This document shows positions 50,979 through 59,630 of a stretch of 64,000 nucleotides of DNA, piece by piece. The DNA is from VFKU01 sp964620045 (lineage in GTDB: Bacteria; Hydrogenedentota; Hydrogenedentia; Hydrogenedentales; GCA-2746185). The first letter of the stretch is position 1, and each line of letters starts with the position of its first letter. The DNA is taken from assembly GCA_964620045.1 (NCBI GenBank), contig CAZUJL010000001.1:372001-436000 (forward strand). The letters are read 5' to 3'. The notes beneath the pieces are model-generated. The model ran no database searches. It was not told where the DNA came from and was given only the letters and a program-made list of their open reading frames with translations. The position numbers and the translations under genes were made by a program.

Positions 50979-51324
50979 GATGCCGTTCGTTCGCGATCAT
51001 CTTTTCAGCCGCCGCGAGTGCGGGCCGGAGGCGCGTTTCGATGACGCCCCAGGTGAGATCGTCGGCAACCTGGTTGTAGCCGTGGACAAGGACGTGGCGG
51101 AAGGCGATGAGCGCGCGAGATTCGGGGATCTTCTGGAGGAGATGCGGGAAGTAACCACGCATCTGGAATAGCGCCTCGCCGAGGACGATGAACTTGCGTT
51201 CGACGGCGGATTGCAGCATCGGCTCGCGCAGATAGTCGTCGAGCGTTTTGCCTTCGGTCATCGAGAGAATGTCGCGCGCGGCGAAGATCAAATCGTGGAG
51301 GTACGGCTTTACACTACGCTGCAT
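50974..51324 (-). CDS. HepT-like toxin, HEPN ribonuclease
   Basis: A 116-residue all-helical HEPN protein of the HepT type. The active-site motif R-x4-H-x-Y is present as FRHVLVHGYNQV in its second half. HepT toxins cut tRNA or mRNA and are silenced by AMPylation from a paired MNT antitoxin. The MNT gene is directly upstream and overlaps by 11 bases, the expected order for this system. Its stop codon lies within a palindromic repeat. Confidence 0.85.
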   Translation of the reverse strand: MQRSVKPYLHDLIFAARDILSMTEGKTLDDYLREPMLQSAVERKFIVLGEALFQMRGYFPHLLQKIPESRALIAFRHVLVHGYNQVADDLTWGVIETRLRPALAAAEKMIANERHP

Positions 51325-51679
51325 AGAGCAGTACCCGGTTCGATTCGACGCTATCGCGCATGTACGGATTCTTCAGCGCGCGGATTTCGATGAGATCGAT
51401 GCGGCGGTGGAACATGTCGCGCAGACCGGCGAGCAGACCGAAATAGTGATCCGCGTGATCGGCCGGCGTGGCGGGTTTGAAGTTCACGAGGAAATCGATG
51501 TCGCTCTTGAGGCGCTTGAAGTCGCCGGAGGCGGCCGAGCCGAAGAGATAGAGCTCGGCAACGTGATGTTGCTTGCAGAGCGCGGCGATGGCCTCGGACT
51601 TTTTCTGGATCAGCCGTATGACCGCGGGCGCGCGGCGCTGAGGCTGAGGCGGATTAGGCATGGGACGATTGTATTCCAT
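51314..51679 (-). CDS. MntA-like antitoxin, minimal nucleotidyltransferase
   Basis: A 121-residue minimal nucleotidyltransferase. The catalytic GSAASGDFKRLKSDID motif (Gly-Ser and Asp-x-Asp) follows a helix beginning IQKKSEAIAALCKQH. It should AMPylate the HEPN toxin next to it. The first Met (51679) precedes a Pro-rich region; a second Met six residues later could also be used. Pairs with the HepT-like gene. Confidence 0.85.
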   Translation of the reverse strand: MEYNRPMPNPPQPQRRAPAVIRLIQKKSEAIAALCKQHHVAELYLFGSAASGDFKRLKSDIDFLVNFKPATPADHADHYFGLLAGLRDMFHRRIDLIEIRALKNPYMRDSVESNRVLLYAA

Positions 51680-51695
51680 GTCGGCCTATCATTTT

Positions 51696-51749
51696 CGTCT
51701 TCGTGCTCGGGGTTTTTAAGGTCAATATCCGAGCACGAGCACGAAGACG
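51696..51749. repeat. Imperfect inverted repeat upstream of the MntA-like gene
   Basis: CGTCTTCGTGCTCGG at 51696-51710 is complementary to 51729-51749 except that the right arm has GAGCAC twice (a six-base duplication). Located just before the toxin-antitoxin operon start and possibly part of its operator, though it resembles common CGAGCACGAGCACG filler. Confidence 0.5.
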
Positions 51750-51830
51750 ATAAATATATGGGAGATAGACCTATCCGGTGCGGATAGTGCATAGTGACTC
51801 CCGCAAAATAACGAATCGAGGGTCTTACTC

Positions 51831-53099
51831 ATGCAAAACGAATCCCACTCCCCCACCCGGCGCGAATTCATGGTGGCCAGCGGTGCGGCCGTGGCCGCGG
51901 CGACATTGCTGGGCGGCTCGGCGCGCGCGGCGAACCCGAAACTGCGCGTCGGCCTGATCGGCTGCGGCGGACGCGGCACGGGCGCGGCGCACCAGGCGCT
52001 GACGGCGGATCCGGACACGGAACTGGTCGCGCTGGGCGATACCTTCGCGGATCAGATTGATGCCTGCGAGAAAAAACTGAAGGCGGGTCCCGCGGGTGCG
52101 CGCGTGAATGTGCCGGCGGAGCGTCGCTTCACGGGATTCGACGCGTACCAAAAAGTAATCGAGGCGAGCGACGTGGTGCTGCATGCCGCGCCGCCGCACT
52201 TCCGCCCGATGCACTTTGCGGCGTCGGTAGCCGCGGGCAAGCAGAACTTCGTCGAGAAGCCGGTCGCGGTGGATCCGGCGGGCGTGCGCGCGGTGCTCGC
52301 GGCGGCGAAGTCGGCGAAGGAAAAGAACCTCAACGTCGTGACGGGCTTGTGCTACCGCTACGAAAACGCGAAGCGCGAGACAATGAAGCGCATCCACGGC
52401 GGCGAGATTGGCGATATCATCACGCTGCAGACGTCGTACAACACCGGCTCGCTGTGGCTGAAGGAACGCCAGCCGGGCTGGAGCGACATGGAATATCAGA
52501 TCCGGAACTGGATTTATTACGACTGGCTTTCGGGCGACCACATCACCGAGCAGCACATCCACAGCCTCGACAAGGTGGCGTGGGCGATGAACAACGTGTA
52601 CCCGACGAAGTGCATGTCGAGCGGCGGGCGCACGGTGCGCGTCGAGCCGGCCTACGGCAATGTGTACGACCACTTTAACACCGTGTACGAGTGGGACAAC
52701 GGCGTGCGCGCGTTCAGCGCGTGTCGCCAGTGGTCGAACTCGGATACGGACGTTTCCGATCACGTTTTCGGCACGAAGGGCGTCGCGCACATCCAGCAGC
52801 ACGAAATTGCCGATCGCGCGGGCAAGGTGCTGTGGCATCAGGAAAAAGATCCGGCGGACGACATGTACCAGAACGAGCACAACGCGTTCTTCGCGGCGAT
52901 TCGTTCGGGCAACACGATCAACGACGGCGAAATCATGTGCCACTCGACGCTGATGGCGATCATGGCGCGCATGTCGGCCTACACCGGCAAGACGATCACG
53001 TGGGACGAGGCGCTGAACTCGGATCTCGATCTGTCGCCGAAAGCCTATGCGTGGGGCGACGCGCCGAATCGTCCGGTGCAGCGACCGGGATTGACCTGA
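51831..53099 (+). CDS. Second Tat-exported Gfo/Idh/MocA family oxidoreductase
   Basis: A 422-residue protein with Tat signal (TRREFMVASGAAVAAATLL), Rossmann domain starting LRVGLIGCGGRGTGAAHQ, EKPVAVDPAGV and the C-domain with YYDWLSGDHITEQHIHSLDK near residue 240, the active-site helix of this family. As with the protein at 9389-10786, its substrate cannot be told. Ends 29 bases before a strong terminator, so it is probably a single-gene transcript. Confidence 0.9.
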   Translation: MQNESHSPTRREFMVASGAAVAAATLLGGSARAANPKLRVGLIGCGGRGTGAAHQALTADPDTELVALGDTFADQIDACEKKLKAGPAGARVNVPAERRFTGFDAYQKVIEASDVVLHAAPPHFRPMHFAASVAAGKQNFVEKPVAVDPAGVRAVLAAAKSAKEKNLNVVTGLCYRYENAKRETMKRIHGGEIGDIITLQTSYNTGSLWLKERQPGWSDMEYQIRNWIYYDWLSGDHITEQHIHSLDKVAWAMNNVYPTKCMSSGGRTVRVEPAYGNVYDHFNTVYEWDNGVRAFSACRQWSNSDTDVSDHVFGTKGVAHIQQHEIADRAGKVLWHQEKDPADDMYQNEHNAFFAAIRSGNTINDGEIMCHSTLMAIMARMSAYTGKTITWDEALNSDLDLSPKAYAWGDAPNRPVQRPGLT

Positions 53100-53128
53100 G
53101 CGATCGATTTATTGGGTTGTAATTCTGA

Positions 53129-53160
53129 GGCCGCCCGGAACGCGGGCGGCCTTTTTGTTT
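53129..53160 (+). terminator. Rho-independent terminator after the oxidoreductase gene
   Basis: GGCCGCCCG (53129-53137) pairs with CGGGCGGCC (53143-53151) around a five-base loop, followed by TTTTTGTTTTT. Starts 29 bases after the stop. Confidence 0.9.
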
Positions 53161-53195
53161 TTACCTCAGAGATGGGAACGACGGAGGGTTGGACC

Positions 53196-53678
53196 ATGAA
53201 CGATCCTGTTACGACGATGGTGGATGCGTTTACCACGGGCCGCATGTCGCGACGCGAACTGATCGCAGCGATGAGCGGCCTCGTGGCGGCGGCTGCCGCG
53301 GGGCACGCGTTGCCCGCGCATGGCGACGACACGGCGCCAACGTTCAAGGCGCTGGCGCTGAACCACATCGCGTTGCGCGTAACCGACGTGCCGCGTTCGC
53401 GCGATTTTTATATGAAGTACCTCGGCATGACGATCGCCAACGAGTCGCTGCCGAACAATTGCTTCCTGAATTTCGACAACGGCTTTCTGACGCTGTTTCG
53501 CGGAAATGAACCCCGGCTGGATCACTATTGCTATAGCATCGAGAACTACGAGGTGCAGGCCGTGGCGGCGAAATTGCGCGCGGCGGGGATCGAGCCACGC
53601 ATCGAGGGCGAGCGCCTGTATTTCCCGGATCCGGACCAGCATACGGTGCAACTGGCGGCCGTGAACCACCACGCCTAA
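53196..53678 (+). CDS. Tat-signal VOC (glyoxalase-like) protein
   Basis: A 160-residue protein with an N-terminal twin-arginine region (GRMSRRELIAAMSGLV) and Ala-rich hydrophobic stretch ending LPAHG, followed by one VOC domain (NHIALRVTDVPRSRDFYMKY to YFPDPDQHTVQLAAV). Export of a VOC protein is unusual. His near NHIALRV and the PDQHTVQL region could bind metal. The ATG at 53196 has GGAGGG upstream; a longer frame starting before it is in the terminator. Confidence 0.82.
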   Translation: MNDPVTTMVDAFTTGRMSRRELIAAMSGLVAAAAAGHALPAHGDDTAPTFKALALNHIALRVTDVPRSRDFYMKYLGMTIANESLPNNCFLNFDNGFLTLFRGNEPRLDHYCYSIENYEVQAVAAKLRAAGIEPRIEGERLYFPDPDQHTVQLAAVNHHA

Positions 53679-53822
53679 CTCATTGACGTGATTATGTTTA
53701 GGATGGCGTGCATAAAAATGTACGTCTCGTCAGAACCCCGTGCAATTCGTTGGGTTTAACACTTTGTCATGCTATGCTCGCAGAGCATTGGGACGGGGCC
53801 GTCCAACAAACGGGAGTCAGAG

Positions 53823-55259
53823 ATGAAGCGATTGATGATGGGCGCGTGCGCCGCGGCGATGGTGGCCGGCGGTGCCATGGCCGAAGTGCCGCAAAAACCG
53901 ACGTTCTACAAGGACATCCTGCCGATCGTGCAGGAGAACTGCCAGGTCTGTCACCGGCCGGGCGGCGCCAACCTGGGCGGCATGGTCGCCCCGATGGCGT
54001 TTACCACGTATGACGAAACCCGTCCGTGGGCGAAGTCGATGGCGAAGGAAGTGACGGCGCGCAACATGCCGCCGTGGGACGCCTCGCCGGCTCAGCACGG
54101 ACAGTTCAACAACGAGCGCACGCTTTCGCAGGAGCAGATCGACACGATCGTGCGCTGGGCGGACACGGGTGCGCTGCGCGGCGAACCGGCGGAAGCGCCG
54201 GAAGTCCGCGAGTGGAAAGACACGGGCGGCTGGCAGATTGGCGAGCCGGACCTTGTGCTTTCGATGCCGGAAAAATATTTCGTGGAAGACAAGGTCGAAG
54301 ACATCTACGTCGATTTCCACACCAAGCTGACCGAAGACATCCTGCCAAAGGATCGCTGGATTAAGGCGATCGAGTTCCGTCCGGGCAGCGCGGTGGTGCA
54401 CCACATCATTGCGTTCCCGCTGGGCGGCATCGCGCCGGGCAACGAAGCGACGGTCTATCCCGACGGCATCAGCCGCAAGCTTTCCACGGGCGACGACATC
54501 CGCTGGCAGATGCACTATCACAAGGAAGCCGGCGAAGGCACGGGCGTGTACGACCAGTCGCACATGGCGCTCAAGTTCTACCCGGAAGATGCGGAGATTA
54601 AATACGAGCTGCAGGGCAACGCGCTCGGCCGCTTCGACTTCGAAATCCCCGCGGGCATGCCGGACTACACGATCCAGGCGGAGTACACGTTTAACCACGA
54701 CTCCGAGATCGTTCAGTTGATGCCGCACATGCACCTGCGCGGCAAGTCGGCCAAGTACGAGGCGTTCTATCCGGACGGCAAGACCGAAGTGCTGCTCGAT
54801 GTGCCGGGCTACGACTTCAACTGGCAGACGGCCTATCAGTACAAGGACTTCAAGAAGGTCCCGGCGGGCACGAAGATCGTCTACACGACGGTGTTCGACA
54901 ACTCGACCGGCAACGAGTACAACCCGGACCCGACGCAGACCGTGCGCTGGGGCGAGCCGACGACGGACGAGATGAGCTTCGGCTACATGTCGTTCATCAA
55001 CGATTCGGGCGAAAGCGAGCAGATGTTCGGTGGCAACCGTCGTGGTGGTCGTGGCGGCGGTGGTGGTCCGTCGCTGGTCAACCTCATCGGCATGTTCGAC
55101 AAGAACGCGGACGGCATGATGCAGAAGGACGAAGCGCCGGAACAGATGCTGCGCTTCTTCGACATGGTTGACGCGAACAAAGACGGCTCGATCGACAAGG
55201 ACGAAGCGGCCGCGGCTGAAAAAGCGCGTCGTCGCCAGGAACAGGCGCCGAGCCTCTAA
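53823..55259 (+). CDS. Exported cytochrome c / copper monooxygenase-like protein with EF-hands
   Basis: A 478-residue protein with signal peptide (to about residue 20), one heme c site CQVCH, a middle domain like the copper type II ascorbate-dependent monooxygenase fold (SAVVHHIIAFPLGG, QMHYHKEAGEG, QLMPHMHLRGKSAKYEAF, His-rich copper sites), a Gly/Arg linker, and two C-terminal EF-hand calcium loops (DKNADGMMQKDE and DANKDGSIDKDE). Probably a periplasmic oxidase or hydroxylase. GGGAG lies before the ATG at 53823. A strong terminator follows. Confidence 0.87.
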   Translation: MKRLMMGACAAAMVAGGAMAEVPQKPTFYKDILPIVQENCQVCHRPGGANLGGMVAPMAFTTYDETRPWAKSMAKEVTARNMPPWDASPAQHGQFNNERTLSQEQIDTIVRWADTGALRGEPAEAPEVREWKDTGGWQIGEPDLVLSMPEKYFVEDKVEDIYVDFHTKLTEDILPKDRWIKAIEFRPGSAVVHHIIAFPLGGIAPGNEATVYPDGISRKLSTGDDIRWQMHYHKEAGEGTGVYDQSHMALKFYPEDAEIKYELQGNALGRFDFEIPAGMPDYTIQAEYTFNHDSEIVQLMPHMHLRGKSAKYEAFYPDGKTEVLLDVPGYDFNWQTAYQYKDFKKVPAGTKIVYTTVFDNSTGNEYNPDPTQTVRWGEPTTDEMSFGYMSFINDSGESEQMFGGNRRGGRGGGGGPSLVNLIGMFDKNADGMMQKDEAPEQMLRFFDMVDANKDGSIDKDEAAAAEKARRRQEQAPSL

Positions 55260-55277
55260 TCGATAACGGAAACATTT

Positions 55278-55318
55278 CGGGCGCGATTGCCACGCGGCAA
55301 TCGCGCCCGATTCTTTTT
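55278..55318 (+). terminator. Rho-independent terminator after the cytochrome gene
   Basis: A perfect 14-base stem, CGGGCGCGATTGCC (55278-55291) with its complement at 55296-55309, four-base loop, then ATTC and TTTTT. Starts 18 bases after the stop codon. Confidence 0.93.
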
Positions 55319-55459
55319 GAACCTGCGATTTCCGAGAAATTCGGCAGCGCCCATCATTGGCGTAGCATGGTCGACTGTTGTTAAAAATTATCAGTCGTGA
55401 TAGCGTTTTTGTGCGGTCCGAGAAACTACAGCACGCCTCACATTTACGAGGAGCTCGCC

Positions 55460-56935
55460 ATGTGCATTCGCATTCGAACTTGCCTTCTCATTCTCGCGCT
55501 ATTGCCGCTGAGCCCTATGGCGCTCGCGCAAGACGAGCCCCCGGCGTTTAAGCCGGATGAACTTGAGGCGCTGGTGGCGCCGGTCGCCCTGTATCCGGAT
55601 TCGTTGCTGGCGCAGGTGTTTATGGCGTGCACCTACCCGGCGGACGTCGCGGCGGCGGCCGCGTGGGCCGAGGCACACAAAGGCGTGGAAGGCGAAGCCG
55701 CGGTGAAGGCGGTCGAGGGCGAGTCTTGGGACCCGAGCGTGAAATCGCTGGTGGGGCTGCCAGCAGTACTCGATATGTTTAGAGCCGATCCCGACTGGGT
55801 GCAGAAGATGGGCGACGCGTTCCTGAGTCAGTCCAAGGATGTCATGGACGCGGTGCAACGCCTGCGCAAGAAAGCCCTGGATGCGGGGAATCTGAAAACC
55901 ACCAAGGAGATGAAAGTCCGAGAGACCCCGTTGACCGCCACCACGGCGACGCCGGCCGTTCAACCGGTTCGGGAACCTGACACCATTACCACGACGGTGG
56001 TGGCCCCGCCACCAACAACAACAATCATTATCGAGCAGGCTGATCCGCAGGTCGTGTACGTGCCGAGTTATGACACGCGGGTCGTGTATGGATACTGGGG
56101 TTATCCGTATGCGCCGTATTATTTTCCGCCTCCGGCGGGATATTACTGGGGCGCGGCGGCGTGGGCGGGATTCAGCTTCTGCGCGGGTGTCGCGATTGGC
56201 GGCGCGCTGTGGGGCGATTGCAACTGGGGCGGCGGCGATATCGACATCGATATCGACCGGTTCAACAACATCAATATCGGCAACAAGATTGACCACCGCG
56301 GAAACAACAAGTGGAACCACAACGCCAAGAATCGCGGCGCAACGCCGTATCGCGATTCCGCGACGCGGGAAAAATTCGGCGCGAACACCGATCGCGCGAG
56401 CGCGGCGCAACGCGACAACTACCGTGGCCGCGATGCGCAACGTGAAGCCGCGCGCGGGCAGCTTGAACAGCGAACGGGCGTCAACACGCGCGATGCTGCC
56501 GGTGCCGCGAACCAAATCAACCGCGATCTGGCCCGGCAGGGCATCAACGCGAATGACCTGGGGCGCGCCGGCAACGCGCAGCGCGATGTTGGCGCGGGCA
56601 ATCGTGGCGGGGCGAGCGCGGGCACGCGGGACTTGGGTGGTGGCGCGGCCGGCAATCGCGGCGGCAACGTGGGAAGCGGCGGCGCCGGTACACGCGACGT
56701 AAGTTCGGTCAACCGCGGCGGAGCCGGTGCGGGCGACCGTGGCGCGGCGGCGAGCAATATGAATCGCGGAAGCAGTAGCCGCAGCAGCAATGCGTTCAGC
56801 GGTGCAGCGTCGAGCAGCAGCCGACCGTCTTACAACCGCGGCAGTTCGAGCGCCGGCGGGCGTTCCATGGGCGGCGGCGGAATGTCGCGCGGTGGAGGTG
56901 GCGGCGGACGCGGTGGCGGCGGCGGCCGTCGATAA
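55460..56935 (+). CDS. DUF3300 exported protein with Gly/Arg/Asn/Ser-rich tail
   Basis: A 491-residue exported protein. After a signal peptide ending MALAQ comes the DUF3300 core (PDELEALVAPVALYPDSLLA, QVFMACTYPADVAAAAAWAE, WDPSVKSLVGLPAVLDMFRA, WVQKMGDAFLSQ). Then a Thr/Pro linker and a Tyr/Gly/Trp-rich segment are followed by about 200 residues of Arg/Asn/Gly/Ser repeats ending in a Gly-Arg run. Known members are outer-envelope proteins of unknown function. GAGGAG precedes the ATG at 55460. It lies 13 bases before a DUF2950 gene, a known partner. Confidence 0.9.
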   Translation: MCIRIRTCLLILALLPLSPMALAQDEPPAFKPDELEALVAPVALYPDSLLAQVFMACTYPADVAAAAAWAEAHKGVEGEAAVKAVEGESWDPSVKSLVGLPAVLDMFRADPDWVQKMGDAFLSQSKDVMDAVQRLRKKALDAGNLKTTKEMKVRETPLTATTATPAVQPVREPDTITTTVVAPPPTTTIIIEQADPQVVYVPSYDTRVVYGYWGYPYAPYYFPPPAGYYWGAAAWAGFSFCAGVAIGGALWGDCNWGGGDIDIDIDRFNNINIGNKIDHRGNNKWNHNAKNRGATPYRDSATREKFGANTDRASAAQRDNYRGRDAQREAARGQLEQRTGVNTRDAAGAANQINRDLARQGINANDLGRAGNAQRDVGAGNRGGASAGTRDLGGGAAGNRGGNVGSGGAGTRDVSSVNRGGAGAGDRGAAASNMNRGSSSRSSNAFSGAASSSSRPSYNRGSSSAGGRSMGGGGMSRGGGGGGRGGGGGRR

Positions 56936-56948
56936 AGGAGGCGGACTC

Positions 56949-57902
56949 ATGAACTCATTGACACGATATGGCATGGGCGCGGCCGTTTGCGCGGCACTTT
57001 TCCTGGTCGGGTGCTCGAAAACCGAGGCGCCGGCAGCGTCATCCGAAAACGAATCATCGGCTGAGGCGAATTCAGTCTCAACCGTACCCGCGCAGTCCTT
57101 CGACAATCCGGACAGCGGGTTCACGGCGCTCGTCGCGGCGGTGCGCGCAGAGGATCGCGACGCGTTGGGTTCAATTCTTGGAATTGATTTCGACGAGTTT
57201 GTGCCGGCCGATTCGATCGATCGCGAGGAAGTGGACAACTTTCTGATCGCGTATGACGCTTCACACAAAGTGGTCAGCGAGACGCCGCAAAAGGCCGTGC
57301 TTTCCGTCGGCGACGCGGGGTGGGAGTTTCCGATTCCGCTGGTGGAGGCCGGCGGCAAATGGACCTTTGACCTCGAGCAGGGCCGGGAAGAGATTGCGCT
57401 GCGGCACATCGGGCGCAACGAACTCGCCACAATGCAGACGGTGCTGGCGTACTGCGATGCGCAGAAGGAATATGCAGAAAAGGATCGCAACGGCGACGGC
57501 CTGGCGGAGTATGCGCAAAAACTATTGAGCAGCGAAGGCCAGAAGGACGGCCTGTATTGGCCGGGCGAAGGCGCGGACGAGAGTCCGCTCGGGCCGGCGT
57601 TGGACGAGAGCGCGGCCCCGGGCGAGCCCTACCATGGCTACCGCTTCCGCATTCTGACGGCGCAGGGGCCGCACGCAAACGGTGGCGCGCGCAATTATGT
57701 CCTTGGCACGCACATGTCTGGAGGCTTCGCGCTGATCGCATGGCCAGCGGCCTACGGTGACACCGGCATCATGACTTTCATCGTCAACCACGATGGAAAG
57801 ATTTTCCAAAAGGATCTCGGCGACGATACAGAGACCGCGGCTGCCGCGATCACGACTTTCGATCCCGATGACACCTGGAAGGAAACGCAACCGGGTTCGT
57901 AG
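56949..57902 (+). CDS. DUF2950 lipoprotein
   Basis: A 317-residue lipoprotein with lipobox LVGC (Cys near residue 20) and the DUF2950 body: SGFTALVAAVRAEDRDALGS, ALRHIGRNELATMQTVLAYC, QKEYAEKDRNGDGLAEYAQK, GLYWPGEGADESPLGPALDE and GYRFRILTAQGPHANGGARN. Shine-Dalgarno GGAGG precedes it by eight bases. DUF2950 commonly follows DUF3300, which supports a two-gene operon. Confidence 0.9.
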   Translation: MNSLTRYGMGAAVCAALFLVGCSKTEAPAASSENESSAEANSVSTVPAQSFDNPDSGFTALVAAVRAEDRDALGSILGIDFDEFVPADSIDREEVDNFLIAYDASHKVVSETPQKAVLSVGDAGWEFPIPLVEAGGKWTFDLEQGREEIALRHIGRNELATMQTVLAYCDAQKEYAEKDRNGDGLAEYAQKLLSSEGQKDGLYWPGEGADESPLGPALDESAAPGEPYHGYRFRILTAQGPHANGGARNYVLGTHMSGGFALIAWPAAYGDTGIMTFIVNHDGKIFQKDLGDDTETAAAAITTFDPDDTWKETQPGS

Positions 57903-57911
57903 TAGCGTTTT

Positions 57912-59210
57912 CTACTTCTTCGTTTCCAGTTCGGCTTTGCCTTTTTCGATGAAACCGGCAAGTCGCGCGGCGACGTCGGGATTTTCGCGGGTGTAGCTGT
58001 AAAGCTCGGAAGGCGTCTGCTCCATGTCGAAGAGCAGGCCGGGGTGGTAATAGTAGGCCTTTGAGCCGATTGGCGCGCTGACGCCGCGGTACCAGGACTG
58101 AATCACCAGCTTCCATTTCTGCGTGCGCACGGCGGCGATCTGCGAGGCGTCCCACAGAAACAAATACTCGTGCGGCGAGTCGTTGCCGCCTTGCAGCAGC
58201 GGCCAGATGTCTTTGCCGTCGATCGGGCGATCGGTGGGCGCCTGTGCGCCCGCGAGTTTCGCGAAGGTCGGCAATAAATCGAAGCTCATCGAGATCGCGT
58301 TCGAGCGCGTGCCCGGCGCGATCTTGCCCGGCCAGCGCGCGATCAGGGGCACGCGCACGCCGCCCTCCCACGCCTCGCCCTTGCGGCTGCGGAGATCCGC
58401 GGGGCTTCCCTCCCACCATGGGCCGTTGTCGCTGGTGAATACGACGAGCGTGGAGTCGCTGAGCTGCATGCGATCGAGCGCGGCGAGTATTTCGCCCACG
58501 CTCCAGTCGATCGTTTCGATCACGTCGCCGTATAGGCCGGCGGCGGATTTGCCCGTGAATTTTTCCGACACGAAAAGCGGCACGTGCGGCATCGAGTGCG
58601 GCAAGTACACAAAGAAGGAGCCGCTCTTGTGCTCCTCGATGAACTTGATGGCTTCGCCGGTGTAGCGCTCGGTGAGCGTGGTCTGATCGACCGGCTCTTC
58701 GATTTTTTCGTCCATGCGGTACAGCGCGAGCGGCGTCATGTCGTTGCTGTAGGGCAGGCCGTAAAAATAATCGAAGCCGTTTGCCGTGACCCACTGGTGT
58801 TTTTCCTGCCCAAGGTGCCACTTACCGATGCAGGCGGTGGCGTAGCCGCGCGCCTTGAGCACATCGCCCATCGTCACTTCGGATTCGGGGATGCCCATCT
58901 TGTTCGTCGGCCGCGCGACGTCGCCGGTTTGCAGGCCCATGCGCGCGGGGTAGCGCCCGGTGAGCAGGCCCGCGCGGGACGGCGTGCAATTGCTCGCGGA
59001 GGCGTAGAAACTCGTGAGCAGCGCGCCCTCGGCCGCCATGCGATCGAGGTTCGGCGTTTTGATCAGCGTGTTGCCGTAAGGCCCGATGTCGCCGAGGCCC
59101 ATGTCGTCGGCCATGATGAGGACGATGTTGGGCGGGCGATCCTGGGCGCTGATCGCCGTAGAGAACATTACCACCAGACTGGTAATCAACAAGATATGTC
59201 TCTGATTCAT
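57912..59210 (-). CDS. Exported sulfatase, arylsulfatase A-type
   Basis: A 432-residue sulfatase with a Sec signal (to about residue 22). Metal-binding NIVLIMADDMGLGDIGPYGN and the active-site ASNCTPSRAGLLTGRYPARM contain the Cys (in CTPSR) that is converted to formylglycine. PLIARWPGKIAPGTRSNAIS and KWKLVIQSWYRG complete the typical set. Substrate unclear, probably a sulfated polysaccharide. I chose the ATG at 59210, since GAGGA is six bases before it; another ATG two codons earlier is too close to that site. Convergent with DUF2950. Confidence 0.93.
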   Translation of the reverse strand: MNQRHILLITSLVVMFSTAISAQDRPPNIVLIMADDMGLGDIGPYGNTLIKTPNLDRMAAEGALLTSFYASASNCTPSRAGLLTGRYPARMGLQTGDVARPTNKMGIPESEVTMGDVLKARGYATACIGKWHLGQEKHQWVTANGFDYFYGLPYSNDMTPLALYRMDEKIEEPVDQTTLTERYTGEAIKFIEEHKSGSFFVYLPHSMPHVPLFVSEKFTGKSAAGLYGDVIETIDWSVGEILAALDRMQLSDSTLVVFTSDNGPWWEGSPADLRSRKGEAWEGGVRVPLIARWPGKIAPGTRSNAISMSFDLLPTFAKLAGAQAPTDRPIDGKDIWPLLQGGNDSPHEYLFLWDASQIAAVRTQKWKLVIQSWYRGVSAPIGSKAYYYHPGLLFDMEQTPSELYSYTRENPDVAARLAGFIEKGKAELETKK

Positions 59211-59306
59211 GCTCATTCCTCATGTAGCGTATTGAAATGATTATAGGGAATTGAGATAAAGGCACAAACGACCGCAACTATTTGTATAAAACCTCCACTA
59301 CGGTTC

Positions 59307-59630
59307 ATGGCAAACGATCATTTTCTCAATATTCGACAGACCGCGAGACTCCGAATCCTATATCTCCCGCACGCTGTTCGGCAGATGGCTCGACCCGACA
59401 GGATGATATCCACCGACGACGTCAGGCGTGTAGTTGAGTCTGGCGAAATCATTGAGGATTATCCCAACGATCCACGCGGCCATAGTTCACTGCTCCTTGG
59501 CCGCGGGCGCGATGGGCGTCCAATTCATGTGGTATGCTCTCCCAAAGACGAGTACCTCGCGATCATTACGGCGTACTTGCCTGACCCTGCGGAATGGTCA
59601 GCAGATTTTCGCGTGAGGAACCTCCAATGA
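59307..59630 (+). CDS. DUF4258 protein, putative toxin of MqsR/RelE-like fold
   Basis: A 107-residue DUF4258 protein: PHAVRQMARPDRMISTDDVR, VVESGEIIEDYPNDPRGHSS, then GRDGRPIHVVCSP and YLAIITAYLPDP. DUF4258 is thought to relate to RelE/MqsR-like ribonuclease toxins. It overlaps the following YgiT-type zinc-finger gene by four bases (ATGA), typical for a toxin-antitoxin pair. Confidence 0.8.
   Translation: MANDHFLNIRQTARLRILYLPHAVRQMARPDRMISTDDVRRVVESGEIIEDYPNDPRGHSSLLLGRGRDGRPIHVVCSPKDEYLAIITAYLPDPAEWSADFRVRNLQ

Noticed and set aside
55499..57490. 663-codon minus-strand frame over the DUF3300 and DUF2950 genes
   Set aside because: Mirror of the low-complexity DUF3300 tail; crosses a gene boundary.
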